A DNA stretch of 64,000 nucleotides, taken from positions 1 through 64,000 of the forward strand of contig JBIKTR010000003.1 in NCBI GenBank assembly GCA_044348005.1, given 5' to 3'. The notes under the pieces were generated by a model, which worked only from the letters and a program-made list of their open reading frames with translations, made no database searches and was not told where the DNA came from. Below, one piece after another: positions 9,585 to 18,738 of this stretch; positions within the stretch are counted from its first letter, which is position 1, and each line of letters opens with the position of its first letter. Source of the DNA: JAJTHC01 sp044348005 (GTDB lineage Bacteria; Cyanobacteriota; Vampirovibrionia; Vampirovibrionales; JAJTHC01). Position numbers and translations under genes: made by a program.

Positions 9585-9615
9585 CAAAAAAAAACCCTCC
9601 CCAAAAGGAGGGTTT
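9585..9615 (-). terminator. Intrinsic terminator of the flgH-flgI-flgJ transcript
   Basis: A perfect 9-bp stem AAACCCTCC/GGAGGGTTT with a 6-base loop is followed on the minus strand by a run of about ten T. It lies about 150 bases beyond flgJ and may also end transcription of the converging plus-strand gene, though the T run is much weaker on that side. Confidence 0.85.
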
Positions 9616-9768
9616 GTAATTCTGCATAAAAAACCTACAAAAAAGAGGCTTTTTAATAGAAAAAACATTGCATCAGAGTATCTTCTAGAATACCTCAAGT
9701 AGTCAAGTAGAGTCACGAACTGTTACAAAATCCTTTTAAATTGTTACAATTGTTGACAACTTCAAGAA

Positions 9769-10197
9769 CTACTGCACATCGTACAATAAAACCGACTGCT
9801 GATAGATTGATTCAGCCAAGCCAAAGCCTTGGCCGGCTTGCTTGCTAATGTTGGTGGCGGTTTCTTGATTCAACATGCCTCGGAAGGTTTTTTCGCCTTC
9901 GCCGCCACTTAAAAAACCCTCTTCACGATCCACGGTTGCTTCCATGGCTTCAAGTAATTGCTGAATAAATACCCCTTCAAACTGTTGAGCAGCTTGCTTG
10001 AGTTCTTTTTGTTTAGGGGTTTGGGGTTCTAAAAAACTGGCGCGTAAGTCTTTCAGGCGTTCTGCAAAAGGCTTGGCGAGCTCCGTTTTTTCAGGGGCGC
10101 TTTCAGGGGTAAGCGTGGTGTTTTTTTGAAACTTATACGCTGGTAATTCCGTAGGGGGTAAGGCTATGTTAGGCATCGCAAAGGAAGATAAATCCAT
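9769..10197 (-). CDS. flgJ: Flagellar rod-assembly protein FlgJ, rod-binding domain only
   Basis: The 142-residue product matches the N-terminal rod-binding domain of FlgJ (AAQQFEGVFIQQLLEAM at about 68-84, then GFLSGGEGEKTFRGML). FlgJ caps the growing rod in the periplasm. The C-terminal muramidase domain found in enterobacterial FlgJ is absent, as in many other phyla, so a separate peptidoglycan hydrolase would be needed. The start lies 4 bases after the flgI stop, and the likely ribosome binding site GGAG is inside the end of flgI. It is the last gene of flgH-flgI-flgJ. Confidence 0.85.
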   Translation of the reverse strand: MDLSSFAMPNIALPPTELPAYKFQKNTTLTPESAPEKTELAKPFAERLKDLRASFLEPQTPKQKELKQAAQQFEGVFIQQLLEAMEATVDREEGFLSGGEGEKTFRGMLNQETATNISKQAGQGFGLAESIYQQSVLLYDVQ

Positions 10198-10201
10198 AGG
10201 G

Positions 10202-11356
10202 TTATATAATCTCCAGCTCCGCTTCTAGGGATCCTGCTGCTTTTAGGGCTTGCAAAATCGAAATCAAGTCACTTGGGGTGACGCCTATGGCGTTTAAGGC
10301 GGTGACTAAGTCATGCAAGGTATTATTGGCCCCCAGTTCAATTAGGCTTCCTTTTTCTTTGGTAATGTCCACCTTGTCATTCGTTACTAACGCCGTATTG
10401 CCCCCGCCTAACGCGTTGGGTTGTACGGCTTCTGTGGTGCTTTGAATGGTGACGGTGATGCCTCCATGAGCCACCGCCGCAGGTAAAAGCCTTACACTGC
10501 TGCCAATTACGACGGTACCCGTACGTTCATTGACAACGACTTTGGCATTGTCATTCGGGACATCCACCGTGAGTTGTTCTAAAACAGACACAAAGGCGAC
10601 CCGATTATTCAAGTAACGGGTGGGGAGTTCTACGCGAATGGAAGAACCATCCAAGGCCACAGCAGGGCATAAACTGGTATTGATTTTGGACGCAATACGA
10701 TTGGCCAAGGTGTAATCGGTACGGTTCAGTACCAAGGTAAGGCCTGTGGAATCGCCCACTTGCGTGTTTATTTCTCGCTCAATAATGGCCCCATTCGGAA
10801 TTCTGGCACTGGTGGTGATCGCCGTTTGCTTGGAAGATCCCCCAGAAGAGACGGAAGATCCCCCTGTAGAAACAGGGCCTTGAGCCACAGCGATGACTTC
10901 ACCGTTGGGGGCAAGCAGTTGGGATGAAATCAACACGCCCCCTTCTAAGCTTTTGACTTTACCGATGGCCGAAAGGGTGACATCAATGGTGTCACCCATC
11001 TTTGCAAAGGGAGGAATCTTGGCGATGATCATGACTTGAGCGGCATTAGAACCTTGTAAGTCATTGGGATTATTGACTCTTCCCCCTAAGTTATTGAGCA
11101 TATTCCATTGAGCCGTGCGAGTGGCAACAGAACTGTCGCCCGTGCCATTTAAACCCACCACTAACCCGTAGCCCACCACTTGGTTCATGCGAACATCTTT
11201 AATACGCACCAAATTTTTAAGGCTGATGCTTGTTTTGGCGTGTGCGTGAGGCAACCATGCTGAAGTGCTTATACCATTCAGTACAAAAACACTGACACTG
11301 AATAAACAAACCAGTGAACGAAACACGTTGATGAACAGGGAAGAGATAGAACGCAT
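10202..11356 (-). CDS. flgI: Flagellar P-ring protein FlgI
   Basis: FlgI forms the periplasmic P ring around the rod at the peptidoglycan layer. The 384-residue protein has an N-terminal signal peptide (hydrophobic to about residue 35, AHA-K cleavage region) and family motifs LVRIKDVR, GYGLVVGLNGTGDS and DLISILQALKAAGSLEAELEII at the C-terminus. AAGGAA lies 11 bases before the start. It sits between flgH and flgJ in the usual order. P- and L-ring genes show that the cell has an outer membrane. Confidence 0.95.
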   Translation of the reverse strand: MRSISSLFINVFRSLVCLFSVSVFVLNGISTSAWLPHAHAKTSISLKNLVRIKDVRMNQVVGYGLVVGLNGTGDSSVATRTAQWNMLNNLGGRVNNPNDLQGSNAAQVMIIAKIPPFAKMGDTIDVTLSAIGKVKSLEGGVLISSQLLAPNGEVIAVAQGPVSTGGSSVSSGGSSKQTAITTSARIPNGAIIEREINTQVGDSTGLTLVLNRTDYTLANRIASKINTSLCPAVALDGSSIRVELPTRYLNNRVAFVSVLEQLTVDVPNDNAKVVVNERTGTVVIGSSVRLLPAAVAHGGITVTIQSTTEAVQPNALGGGNTALVTNDKVDITKEKGSLIELGANNTLHDLVTALNAIGVTPSDLISILQALKAAGSLEAELEII

Positions 11357-11404
11357 GGTGTTAGATTTCCTTGAGGCAAACGCCTCGATGTAGAGTGGGG
11401 GGTA

Positions 11405-12091
11405 TTATTGGAATTTGCTCATAATTTTAGAAAAGATACTGTCGTTTTGAGAACGACTAATAATGCCTTGCCCTGCAACCACAATTTGCATATTGGCCAC
11501 TTTGTGTGAAGAAATTTCATTTTCACTGTTTAAGAAATAAGGGTTTACAATGCCTGTCACATAAACATCCGTTTTTTCTTTAGAAAAGGCCATCGTTTTA
11601 CGCCCCTGAACCATCAGGTTACCGTTGGGCAACACTTGCATGACTTGGCAGGTAAAGGTGTCATTAAACGATTGGTTTTGGGTTGCGGTGCCTTGGCTAT
11701 TGGTGGTGTTGTTGTTGGCAATGCCCCCTAGATTAGGAAGCTGTGCGAATTTAGCCAAGCCTCCTAGGCCAAACGTATTGGCTAAGGTGCTGGCGGCGTT
11801 GCTTACCACTGTTGATGTATTTTCTTCAAAGGTGGAATCTTTTTGAATTTGAATGGTGTTTTTGTTTTGACTCTTGGTCGACTCTTCCACTTTAATGGTG
11901 ACTAAATCCCCTACTTGCTGGGGGCGGGGGGGGCTGTATAACATGCGAGGGGCATTGGATCTTGGGTGCATGCCTTGGGTATTTGGTAAAAATAAGGATT
12001 CCGCCTGAAGTGGGCAGGCGGTATTGAACAAGGTATTCAGTAGCAAAGCCACCAGCATGACGCGCGAAGCGTTTAAGGCCATTGGGTTCAT
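11405..12091 (-). CDS. flgH: Flagellar L-ring protein FlgH
   Basis: FlgH forms the outer-membrane L ring. The 228-residue protein has an N-terminal signal peptide with FNTAC, a non-canonical lipobox, or an alternative LQA-E cleavage; the family motif QVGDLVTIKVEE lies at about 60-71 and LMVQGRKTM near 165. The start has GAGG about 10 bases upstream. It heads flgH-flgI-flgJ. A run of eight C on the coding strand (plus-strand G8 at 11926-11933) falls at codons 53-56, where one slip would remove most of the protein. Confidence 0.93.
   Translation of the reverse strand: MNPMALNASRVMLVALLLNTLFNTACPLQAESLFLPNTQGMHPRSNAPRMLYSPPRPQQVGDLVTIKVEESTKSQNKNTIQIQKDSTFEENTSTVVSNAASTLANTFGLGGLAKFAQLPNLGGIANNNTTNSQGTATQNQSFNDTFTCQVMQVLPNGNLMVQGRKTMAFSKEKTDVYVTGIVNPYFLNSENEISSHKVANMQIVVAGQGIISRSQNDSIFSKIMSKFQ
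11926..11933 (-). repeat. C8 homopolymer within flgH
   Basis: Eight G on the plus strand correspond to C8 in flgH codons 53-56 (SPPRP). The gene is in frame here. Confidence 0.9.
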
Positions 12092-12174
12092 TTGAATCGT
12101 CCCTCACGGTTTTTTCTCTCTCTGTTATTGTGACGATTTTCAGGGGGATTCACCCCCTCCCAAAGGTGTATTTT

Positions 12175-13161
12175 CTATCTGTCGTACACTATATGAAGGC
12201 TGTTCCGAATCGCCTGAGCACCACTACGTAACATGTTTTCCACCAAAGATTCAATGTCTTTTTGGATTTCCGTTTGATTAAAGGTGCGAAACTCTACCTG
12301 TCGAGACACTTCTAAAGAAGCATCTGCATTCAAGAGTTGCACAAAAAACGTAAAACCTGTTTGGTTCTGCTTAGGCTTGGCATAGGCTCCCAACGGTAGT
12401 TGGCAACCGCCTTCTAGTAAACGCATGAGTTCTCGTTCGGCAAAAACGCAGGCGTCTAGGGTCTCATTCTTTTTTATGGTTGAAAGTTGTTGAGCAAAGG
12501 GATGTTCCCTATGAAACTCCAGCCCCAAAACGCCTTGCCCTACAGCAGGGATTAGTTCACGTTCAGGGCAGAAAACATGGGTGATTTTTTCCGCCAAACC
12601 CAAACGATTCAAACCCGCCACGGCTAAAATGGTCGCATCATAGCCTTCTTCTTCAAGTTTACGAAAACGGGTTTGCACATTGCCCCGAATGTTTTGATAC
12701 ACCAAGTCAGGCCGCATCTTCTTGAGTTGAGCCACTCGACGAACGGCGCTGGTGCCCACCACACTATTTGGGGGCAACTCTTGAAAGTGGGTCACGCCAT
12801 CCGCCGCAATAAAGGCATCTCGTACATCTTCTCGCAATGCAAAAGGTCTTACCACTAAGCCTTCAGGCAAACACGAAGGCATGTCCTTCAAGCTATGCAC
12901 GGCAAAATCAATTTCCCCACGTAGTAAACCTTGTTCCAGTTCTTTGACAAAAACGCCGTAATTCCCTGTTTGAAGACCCAAATCAGAAAGAGAGTCTTTC
13001 AAGTGAAGATCACCCAAGGCCTTTAGGGCCACGATTTCAAACTGCACGTCTGCGAATGCTTTTTCTTGCAAAAGTAATTGAATCACCTGCTGGGTTTGTT
13101 GCATGGCAAGGGGGCTGTCTCGAGTACCGACTTTTAAAATACGTTGTGATGACGTTCCCAT
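12175..13161 (-). CDS. hemC: Hydroxymethylbilane synthase (porphobilinogen deaminase)
   Basis: HemC joins four porphobilinogen molecules into hydroxymethylbilane in tetrapyrrole synthesis. The 328-residue protein shows KVGTRDSPLA at the N-terminus, DFAVHSLKDMPS, GTSAVRR, and GGCQLPLGAYA near residue 250, whose Cys carries the dipyrromethane cofactor. A ribosome binding site AGGTG precedes the start. It follows hemA by 18 bases, so the two form an operon for the early C5 pathway. hemD lies separately at 53.3 kb. Confidence 0.95.
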   Translation of the reverse strand: MGTSSQRILKVGTRDSPLAMQQTQQVIQLLLQEKAFADVQFEIVALKALGDLHLKDSLSDLGLQTGNYGVFVKELEQGLLRGEIDFAVHSLKDMPSCLPEGLVVRPFALREDVRDAFIAADGVTHFQELPPNSVVGTSAVRRVAQLKKMRPDLVYQNIRGNVQTRFRKLEEEGYDATILAVAGLNRLGLAEKITHVFCPERELIPAVGQGVLGLEFHREHPFAQQLSTIKKNETLDACVFAERELMRLLEGGCQLPLGAYAKPKQNQTGFTFFVQLLNADASLEVSRQVEFRTFNQTEIQKDIESLVENMLRSGAQAIRNSLHIVYDR

Positions 13162-13179
13162 GTAAGCACCTATGGTTAT

Positions 13180-14625
13180 TTATGAACTCATTTTATGGAA
13201 AGTCCTGCCCAGTTCGTTAGAATAAGAAGAAGAAACTTTACTATTAAAGGCCTGCGACGCTTCAGGTAGTGAACGCAACACCAACGGTTCCCGTGAATAC
13301 GGTAAGGGTTGAAATAAATCTCGTAAAATCTGCAACTCTTGGGATTGGAAAAGGCCTTGGTTAATCACCCTACTAGGACTATGTAAAAGCCGTTGCATCA
13401 AGCCTTGACTCCACTCAAACAACGCTTCTTGCCGTTCTTCTGGAGTTAAATCGCTTAAGTCTAACGGGTGCTGTTCCATGTAGTCCAAATGAAGGCTTTC
13501 TACAAAATCTCGTAATTGCTTGAGTTCTGCTTCACAGGCTACTTTGTTGAGGCAACTGGGTAAGTGTTCTAAGGCTTTTTCAATCATTTCTTCAGCGGTA
13601 CGACGCAAACGCGCTTCTTTTTGAGGATCAAAACTCGACATACCCACCAAGGCATCGGTGTCAAAGACTTTAATATGTGGATGCGTTTGTGCTACATCGG
13701 GGCAAACATTGCGAGGCACTGAAATATCATAAATACTCAAGGGGGTTGAATGATGATTAAATTGTTCCACAAAAAAGAGCAGGTGCGGGGCGCCTGTGGC
13801 CACAAACACAACATCCGCTAGCGCCAGTACTTCAGGGGTTTTTTCCCAAGTCACCCCATTAAAAGAAAAACGTTCGCTGAGTTCACTTAAGCGTTCTTGG
13901 CTTCGATTTAATAACTTCACCTGCTGACGTGCTTCTAAAGGCAAGGCTTCATTCAAGCGTTCTAAAATTAAACACGCCATTTTTCCTCCCCCCACCACCA
14001 CGATGTTTTTTTCAAACAAATCGGGGTGATGCATCAAGGCTAAATCCAGCGTGGCTTTACTCACGCTGGAATCTCGACTGGCAATGCCTGTTTTGCTTCG
14101 CACTTTTTTACCCACTTGAACCGCTTCGTAAAAAAGCACACGTAAGTTTTTTTGCATAGGATTTTCTAAGCTATGGGCAGATTGAGCGAGTTCAACGGCC
14201 GCTTTCACTTGGCTTAGAATCTGACCTTCCCCTAGAATAAGGCTGTCTAGCCCACAGGCCACGCGATACAAATGCCGAGCAACCGCTTTACCTTGTAAAA
14301 CTTGAACGGCGTCGCTTTTAAACAGGCTGGGCTCTACCCCTTTTTGTTCAATCAAATAATGTTTTAATGAAAGTTGAGCGTGCGAAAGATTCGAGCAAAC
14401 GGCATACAATTCAACCCGATTGCAGGTGGTTAATACCGCCAATGAACGAATGCCTGAAGCTTGGGCGTCTTGCGTGAGTTCATGAATCACTTGAGCCACT
14501 TCATGTTCTTGAAAATTGAAGGATTCACGAATGTCTAAAGTCGCCGTTGTGTAATGAACACCCAGCATAAGGTATTCATTATATAAAGGGGATTCAGCTA
14601 TTTCAAATAAGGGACGATGAGACAT
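13180..14625 (-). CDS. hemA: Glutamyl-tRNA reductase
   Basis: HemA reduces glutamyl-tRNA to glutamate-1-semialdehyde, the committed step of the C5 pathway. I chose the ATG at 14625 (GGAA upstream); a TTG or GTG further out would add 15 residues with no support. The 481-residue product has LTTCNRVELYAV with the catalytic Cys at 68, GEGQILSQVK, and a Rossmann motif VVVGGGKMA. The C-terminal dimerisation region is longer than usual, ending in a Ser-rich tail. It is followed closely by hemC. Confidence 0.93.
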   Translation of the reverse strand: MSHRPLFEIAESPLYNEYLMLGVHYTTATLDIRESFNFQEHEVAQVIHELTQDAQASGIRSLAVLTTCNRVELYAVCSNLSHAQLSLKHYLIEQKGVEPSLFKSDAVQVLQGKAVARHLYRVACGLDSLILGEGQILSQVKAAVELAQSAHSLENPMQKNLRVLFYEAVQVGKKVRSKTGIASRDSSVSKATLDLALMHHPDLFEKNIVVVGGGKMACLILERLNEALPLEARQQVKLLNRSQERLSELSERFSFNGVTWEKTPEVLALADVVFVATGAPHLLFFVEQFNHHSTPLSIYDISVPRNVCPDVAQTHPHIKVFDTDALVGMSSFDPQKEARLRRTAEEMIEKALEHLPSCLNKVACEAELKQLRDFVESLHLDYMEQHPLDLSDLTPEERQEALFEWSQGLMQRLLHSPSRVINQGLFQSQELQILRDLFQPLPYSREPLVLRSLPEASQAFNSKVSSSYSNELGRTFHKMSS

Positions 14626-14827
14626 AGTTATGTTCCAAAGGACACGGTCTTCACACGTTGTGGCATACACGCTTACAAATAGACTTTAAACCACTTTGTA
14701 TAGAACGGCAACTAAAATAACAAGACCTAAGCGGTTATTTAAAGCATACACCAAGCAAACGATTTTAGAGCAAAAGATCTCGGAGATTTTATGAGGTAAA
14801 CTCAACTTGGGTCAACCCAAAAACCTT

Positions 14828-16114
14828 TCACGAGTTGGCCACCACTTCTTTGACTCGTGCCTTGGCAAGGGCTTGAAGGGTAGAGACGGCATCTAAAGCT
14901 TCCCAAGGCACGTCTAAATCACTGCGGCCAATGTGACCGTAGGCGGCCAAATTTTGATAGAAGCGCCCCCCACGCAAGGCAGGTAAACGCGTTAGTTCAA
15001 ATTTTTGGATAATCGCCGCAGGACGCAAATCAAAGACTTCATTGACGAGTTCAGACAAGTCCGTATCGCTAAGCCCTTGTTTCACCGTGCCGAAGCTGTC
15101 CACAAAAATAGACGTGGGATGTGCCACCCCAATGGCATAGCTTAACTGCACTTCGGCTTTGTCGGCCAATCCCGCAGCAACAAGATTTTTCGCCACATAG
15201 CGTGCTGCATAGGCAGCGGAACGATCCACTTTGGTGGGGTCTTTCCCTGAAAAGGCTCCGCCTCCGTGACGCGATGCGCCTCCGTAGGTGTCTACAATAA
15301 TTTTACGACCCGTCAAACCCGAATCCCCTTGAGGCCCACCAATGACGAAGCGTCCACTTGGGTTGATGAAATACTTGGTCTCAGCATCAGGCTTAATGTC
15401 AAAGGCTTCAAATACTGGGAAAATAACGTAGCGACGCACGTCGTCAAAAATACGACGTTGAAGGGCGGTATTGTCTGAAACACCTTCGATTTCAGCAGCG
15501 TGCTGGGTGGAAATTACCACGGTTTCGACACGTTTGGCCACGCCGTTTTCATATTCAATGGTGACTTGTGACTTGCCGTCTGGTCTCAAGTAAGGGAGCG
15601 TGCCGTCTTTACGGACTTTCGCCAACTGCTTGACTAAGGCATGAGCAATATCAATCGCCACAGGCATGAAGTTTTTCGTTTCATTACTGGCATAACCAAA
15701 CATAATGCCTTGATCGCCTGCTCCAATGCGGTCAATTTCTTGGTCACTTAAGGTTTTGTGACGCACTTCAAGGGCGTTGTCCACACCGCCTGCGATGTCT
15801 CGAGATTGCTCGTCGATACTGACCAACACCCCACAAGTCTGGCCATCAAACCCACCTGCTTCAGCTCCCACATAGCCAATATCGACAATTACTTTTCGCG
15901 CCACACTGGCAATATCCACATAGCAGGACGACGTAATTTCACCTGTAACCAACACCAGCCCTGTATTCACTACAGTTTCACATGCCACACGAGCCAACGG
16001 ATCTTGGCTTAAGCAGGCGTCTAAAACAGCATCAGAAATTTGATCGCAGATTTTGTCGGGGTGACCTTCTGTCACAGATTCAGAAGTAAAGAAATAGCGA
16101 GAGGCATTAGACAT
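14828..16114 (-). CDS. metK: S-adenosylmethionine synthetase
   Basis: MetK makes S-adenosylmethionine from methionine and ATP. The 428-residue protein has SVTEGHPDKICDQISDAVLD at the N-terminus, GAGDQGIMFGYA, and GGGAFSGKDPTKVDRSAAY, all hallmarks of the family. AAAGGA lies 8 bases before the ATG. It is slightly longer than the usual 380-400 residues. I looked for a SAM riboswitch in the 100 bases upstream and saw none. It stands alone between hemA and the TPR gene. Confidence 0.97.
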   Translation of the reverse strand: MSNASRYFFTSESVTEGHPDKICDQISDAVLDACLSQDPLARVACETVVNTGLVLVTGEITSSCYVDIASVARKVIVDIGYVGAEAGGFDGQTCGVLVSIDEQSRDIAGGVDNALEVRHKTLSDQEIDRIGAGDQGIMFGYASNETKNFMPVAIDIAHALVKQLAKVRKDGTLPYLRPDGKSQVTIEYENGVAKRVETVVISTQHAAEIEGVSDNTALQRRIFDDVRRYVIFPVFEAFDIKPDAETKYFINPSGRFVIGGPQGDSGLTGRKIIVDTYGGASRHGGGAFSGKDPTKVDRSAAYAARYVAKNLVAAGLADKAEVQLSYAIGVAHPTSIFVDSFGTVKQGLSDTDLSELVNEVFDLRPAAIIQKFELTRLPALRGGRFYQNLAAYGHIGRSDLDVPWEALDAVSTLQALAKARVKEVVANS

Positions 16115-16212
16115 AAGGCGTTTCCTTTGCAGGGTTGAAGATCGTGATTTTTTGTCTAAGATGTATTATCTCCAAAACACAACGTGGGGTCAAATCTTTG
16201 GGTTAAGGGTTT

Positions 16213-16356
16213 TTAATTCAGTGGCGAATACTGAATAGAACTTCGATCTTTCAAAAACTCTAGGAGCCAATCTTTTTGTGATGAATAAAGAAAGAAAGAC
16301 TGCATCCAGCCACTGGCTGTTGCTCGCTTGCGTCCCTTGTTACTTGAATCTGCCAT
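16213..16356 (-). CDS. Small unknown basic protein, 47 aa
   Basis: This short frame starts at ATG 16356-16354, overlapping the stop of the TPR gene (TAATG), a typical coupling arrangement. The product starts with basic residues (MADSSNKGRKRATAS) and continues with an aromatic helix (WMQSFFLYSSQKDWLLEFL). It has no family that I recognise. Support comes from the coupled start, the codon use similar to neighbours, and the lack of any other explanation for this stretch; a chance frame of this length cannot be excluded. Confidence 0.4.
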   Translation of the reverse strand: MADSSNKGRKRATASGWMQSFFLYSSQKDWLLEFLKDRSSIQYSPLN

Positions 16357-17363
16357 TACATAGTATTGAGAACGTTCTGCTTTTGCAAAATCAAACGCGC
16401 TTGTGTCGCTGTTCGACGGAGTGGCCCCTGTACATCTAATTTTGAAAAAGAACGTAAAATTCGACGAGCCCTCACGGCGTTGTCTGAAATACCCAAGGCA
16501 ATGGCATGATTATATAAAACCGCTTCCTGACCTTTGGTATAACTTTTACTCGCTTCTTCTAAACGACTAACGGCCAACGCTTTATCGGCTTCTTTATTCA
16601 TAAGAGCCAACACCCCAGCAGCATTAAGGGCCTCTACATTGTGGGGGTCTACTTTTAAAGACGCTTCTATCGCAAACATCGCATCATCCATCTTGCCCAA
16701 TTCCACACAAAGTAACGCCTTTATATAGTGTCCCTCAGCAGAAAGTTCCCCACACGCTAAAAGCGTGTTTAAATAGGTTTGGCACTCCTCAAAATCCCCC
16801 AAATCTAAGCAGGTATAAGCAATAGAAGTAAGTAAGTCCTGATGTTGTGGGTCTAGTTCTAAGCCTTGCTGAAAAATTTCATAAGCCGCTTGAGATTCGT
16901 TTAACGCATCATACGCCAATCCTAAATAATAATACGTGTCAGCTTCGGGATTTTCTTGGTATTGAATGGCATTGATCCAGTGGTCAATGGCGAGTGTATA
17001 GCGTTCGGATTGATATTCCAACACCCCTAAATGATACAAGCAAAGGGGGTCTTCAATGTTTTGAAGTAAAGCCATGTAAAGGTAATCTTTGGCCCGTTCC
17101 AAATAACCTAATTCTAGTTGAATAGTCCCTATACTAAAAAAAAGGGAAGGGTAATTGGGCTTGAGTTGGAAGACGAGTTCCAAAGTAAATAAGGCTGTTT
17201 TGTAGTATTGTTTTTGATAAAAAAGCCCTGCCAGGTCAAAGAGATAACGAGCCAACAGTGAAGGAGCAAAGAAGTATACGACCCCTAGTAAAAATACGGT
17301 TGCCAAGAAAAATGCGCCTATTCCTAAAGACATATAGGTCAATAAAATAATCAAGGGTGTCAT
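16356..17363 (-). CDS. Membrane-anchored TPR protein
   Basis: The 335-residue protein starts with a hydrophobic segment (about residues 3-33) and then carries tandem tetratricopeptide repeats from about residue 50 to 290 (recognisable units such as DTYYYLGLAYDALNESQAAYEIFQQGLELDP). TPR arrays mediate protein contacts; the partner cannot be read from the sequence. The architecture resembles LapB/YciM-like envelope proteins, but no rubredoxin-type Cys motif is present at the C-terminus. The following small ORF overlaps its stop. Confidence 0.75.
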   Translation of the reverse strand: MTPLIILLTYMSLGIGAFFLATVFLLGVVYFFAPSLLARYLFDLAGLFYQKQYYKTALFTLELVFQLKPNYPSLFFSIGTIQLELGYLERAKDYLYMALLQNIEDPLCLYHLGVLEYQSERYTLAIDHWINAIQYQENPEADTYYYLGLAYDALNESQAAYEIFQQGLELDPQHQDLLTSIAYTCLDLGDFEECQTYLNTLLACGELSAEGHYIKALLCVELGKMDDAMFAIEASLKVDPHNVEALNAAGVLALMNKEADKALAVSRLEEASKSYTKGQEAVLYNHAIALGISDNAVRARRILRSFSKLDVQGPLRRTATQARLILQKQNVLNTM

Positions 17364-17463
17364 GGCTGGTTTCCTGTAACGGTTAAGGCGACTTCGTTCA
17401 CCTTTCGAAACCGAACCTATTTTCCTAAAATAAACTCTGTTAAATAGAGGAGGAGGAGGCTTT

Positions 17464-17913
17464 CTATCGTAAGCGATTCAACTGAAGGGTGATGTCGGCA
17501 TCCACCTGTTTACCTTGATTGGGGGTATATTGCTTACCGTTCAATACCAACGTTTGTTTGCCTGATTGAATGTAATACGCCTGAGGCAAATCCGCACGAG
17601 GGATCATTAAGCCAAACGCGCGGGCTTGAGCCGTTGCCTTAGTGTCATCCACATCAATTTTAGTAAAGGGGATTCCCAAACGTGAACAAACCCCTTGAAT
17701 ACTCGGCACTAAAGTCACACAAGACGCACACCATTGCGCCGTAAACACCACGACTTGGTCTTCATCCGCTTGGGAAGACAAGATATGCGTTCCATTTAAC
17801 AGCGTTAGACTCACAAACCAAAAAAGGGCTAACACCAAGGCAAACAAACCTACAAAATCGATTTTTTTGGGAGAAATCTTGAACAAAAAAGGACTGCTTG
17901 GCATAGAATTCAT
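17464..17913 (-). CDS. Membrane-anchored thioredoxin-fold protein
   Basis: The likely start is ATG 17913, preceded at a short distance by AAAGGA; a TTG at 17940 gives a longer frame. The product has one transmembrane segment (about residues 19-40), then a periplasmic thioredoxin-like domain with VVVFTAQWCASC, a CxxC redox motif, and a cis-Pro region (PRADLPQAYYI). It probably acts as a thiol oxidoreductase in the envelope, for example in cytochrome c maturation or disulfide reduction. It lies divergently from the MBL-fold gene. Confidence 0.75.
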   Translation of the reverse strand: MNSMPSSPFLFKISPKKIDFVGLFALVLALFWFVSLTLLNGTHILSSQADEDQVVVFTAQWCASCVTLVPSIQGVCSRLGIPFTKIDVDDTKATAQARAFGLMIPRADLPQAYYIQSGKQTLVLNGKQYTPNQGKQVDADITLQLNRLR

Positions 17914-17997
17914 CTTTTCCTTTAAAGGTAAAATCTTCAATCAGATTTTAAGGATACGGGCATCATAACATATTTTAAAAAGTCTGTCTTTATTTGT

Positions 17998-18026
17998 TTG
18001 AAAATCTTTTACAATTCCGTTATGCT
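17998..18026 (+). promoter_or_regulatory. Promoter of the MBL-fold hydrolase gene
   Basis: TTGAAA (17998-18003), a 17-base spacer and TATGCT (18021-18026) precede the ribosome binding site. A nearby TATATA at 18026-18031 is an alternative -10. Confidence 0.5.
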
Positions 18027-18054
18027 ATATAACAAAAGAAAGGATTTAGAGGTG

Positions 18055-18723
18055 ATGGCCTTAAAATTAACCCCACTTGAAACGCAATCTAGGCATATTC
18101 AAGTCTTTGTAACGCCTGTGGGGCCTTTGAAGTGTAATTGCACGTTGATTTACAATTCCCTGAGCAAAGAAGCGATCATCATTGACCCCGGTGGGGATGC
18201 GGATGAATTGCTAAAATGGCTCCGCACCTATAAGCTTAAACTTAAAGCCGTCTACCATACCCATGCTCACTTTGACCACTTTTTGGCTTCTGAAGCGTTG
18301 CGAAACGCGACGGGTTGCCCCCTATGGCTTCATAAAAAGGATCTCTTCTTGTGGAACATGCTTGAAACGCAATGCCAGCTTTTTGGATTCCCCCTGCACC
18401 AAGAAAAAACTCAGCCTCCAGATGATTTTATTGAAGACGGCCAACCCTTGGCCTTAGACGACTTAGGTACACATCAAACGCTTGTTACCCCAGGGCATAC
18501 ACCGGGTTCTTGTTGCTTTCACTTAGAATCTCATGGGATTTTGGTGGCGGGAGACACCCTCTTTCACGGGGGGATTGGTCGTACTGACTTATGGGGTGGC
18601 GATGAATCCGCGATTTATCGTTCTATTACTCAGCGTTTACATGTGTTAGATTCGCAAACCACCGTTATTACTGGCCATGGTAAACTGACCACCATTCAGC
18701 AAGAACGTCACTATTTTCATTAA
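18055..18723 (+). CDS. Metallo-beta-lactamase-fold hydrolase (glyoxalase II-like)
   Basis: The start is ATG 18055 or the adjacent GTG 18052, with AAAGGA at 18039-18044. The 222-residue product has the metal-binding motif THAHFDH at 69-75, GHTPGSCCFH, GDTLFHGGIGRTDL and a final GHG, as in glyoxalase II and related thioesterases. It probably hydrolyses a glutathione or other thioester in the cytoplasm; the substrate is not certain. It is followed by panC after 15 bases, so the two are probably cotranscribed. Confidence 0.85.
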   Translation: MALKLTPLETQSRHIQVFVTPVGPLKCNCTLIYNSLSKEAIIIDPGGDADELLKWLRTYKLKLKAVYHTHAHFDHFLASEALRNATGCPLWLHKKDLFLWNMLETQCQLFGFPLHQEKTQPPDDFIEDGQPLALDDLGTHQTLVTPGHTPGSCCFHLESHGILVAGDTLFHGGIGRTDLWGGDESAIYRSITQRLHVLDSQTTVITGHGKLTTIQQERHYFH

Positions 18724-18738
18724 AAAAAGGATGTTACG

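Noticed and set aside
16115..16212. Possible SAM riboswitch upstream of metK
   Set aside because: I saw no conserved SAM-I, SAM-II or SAM-IV core or terminator stem.
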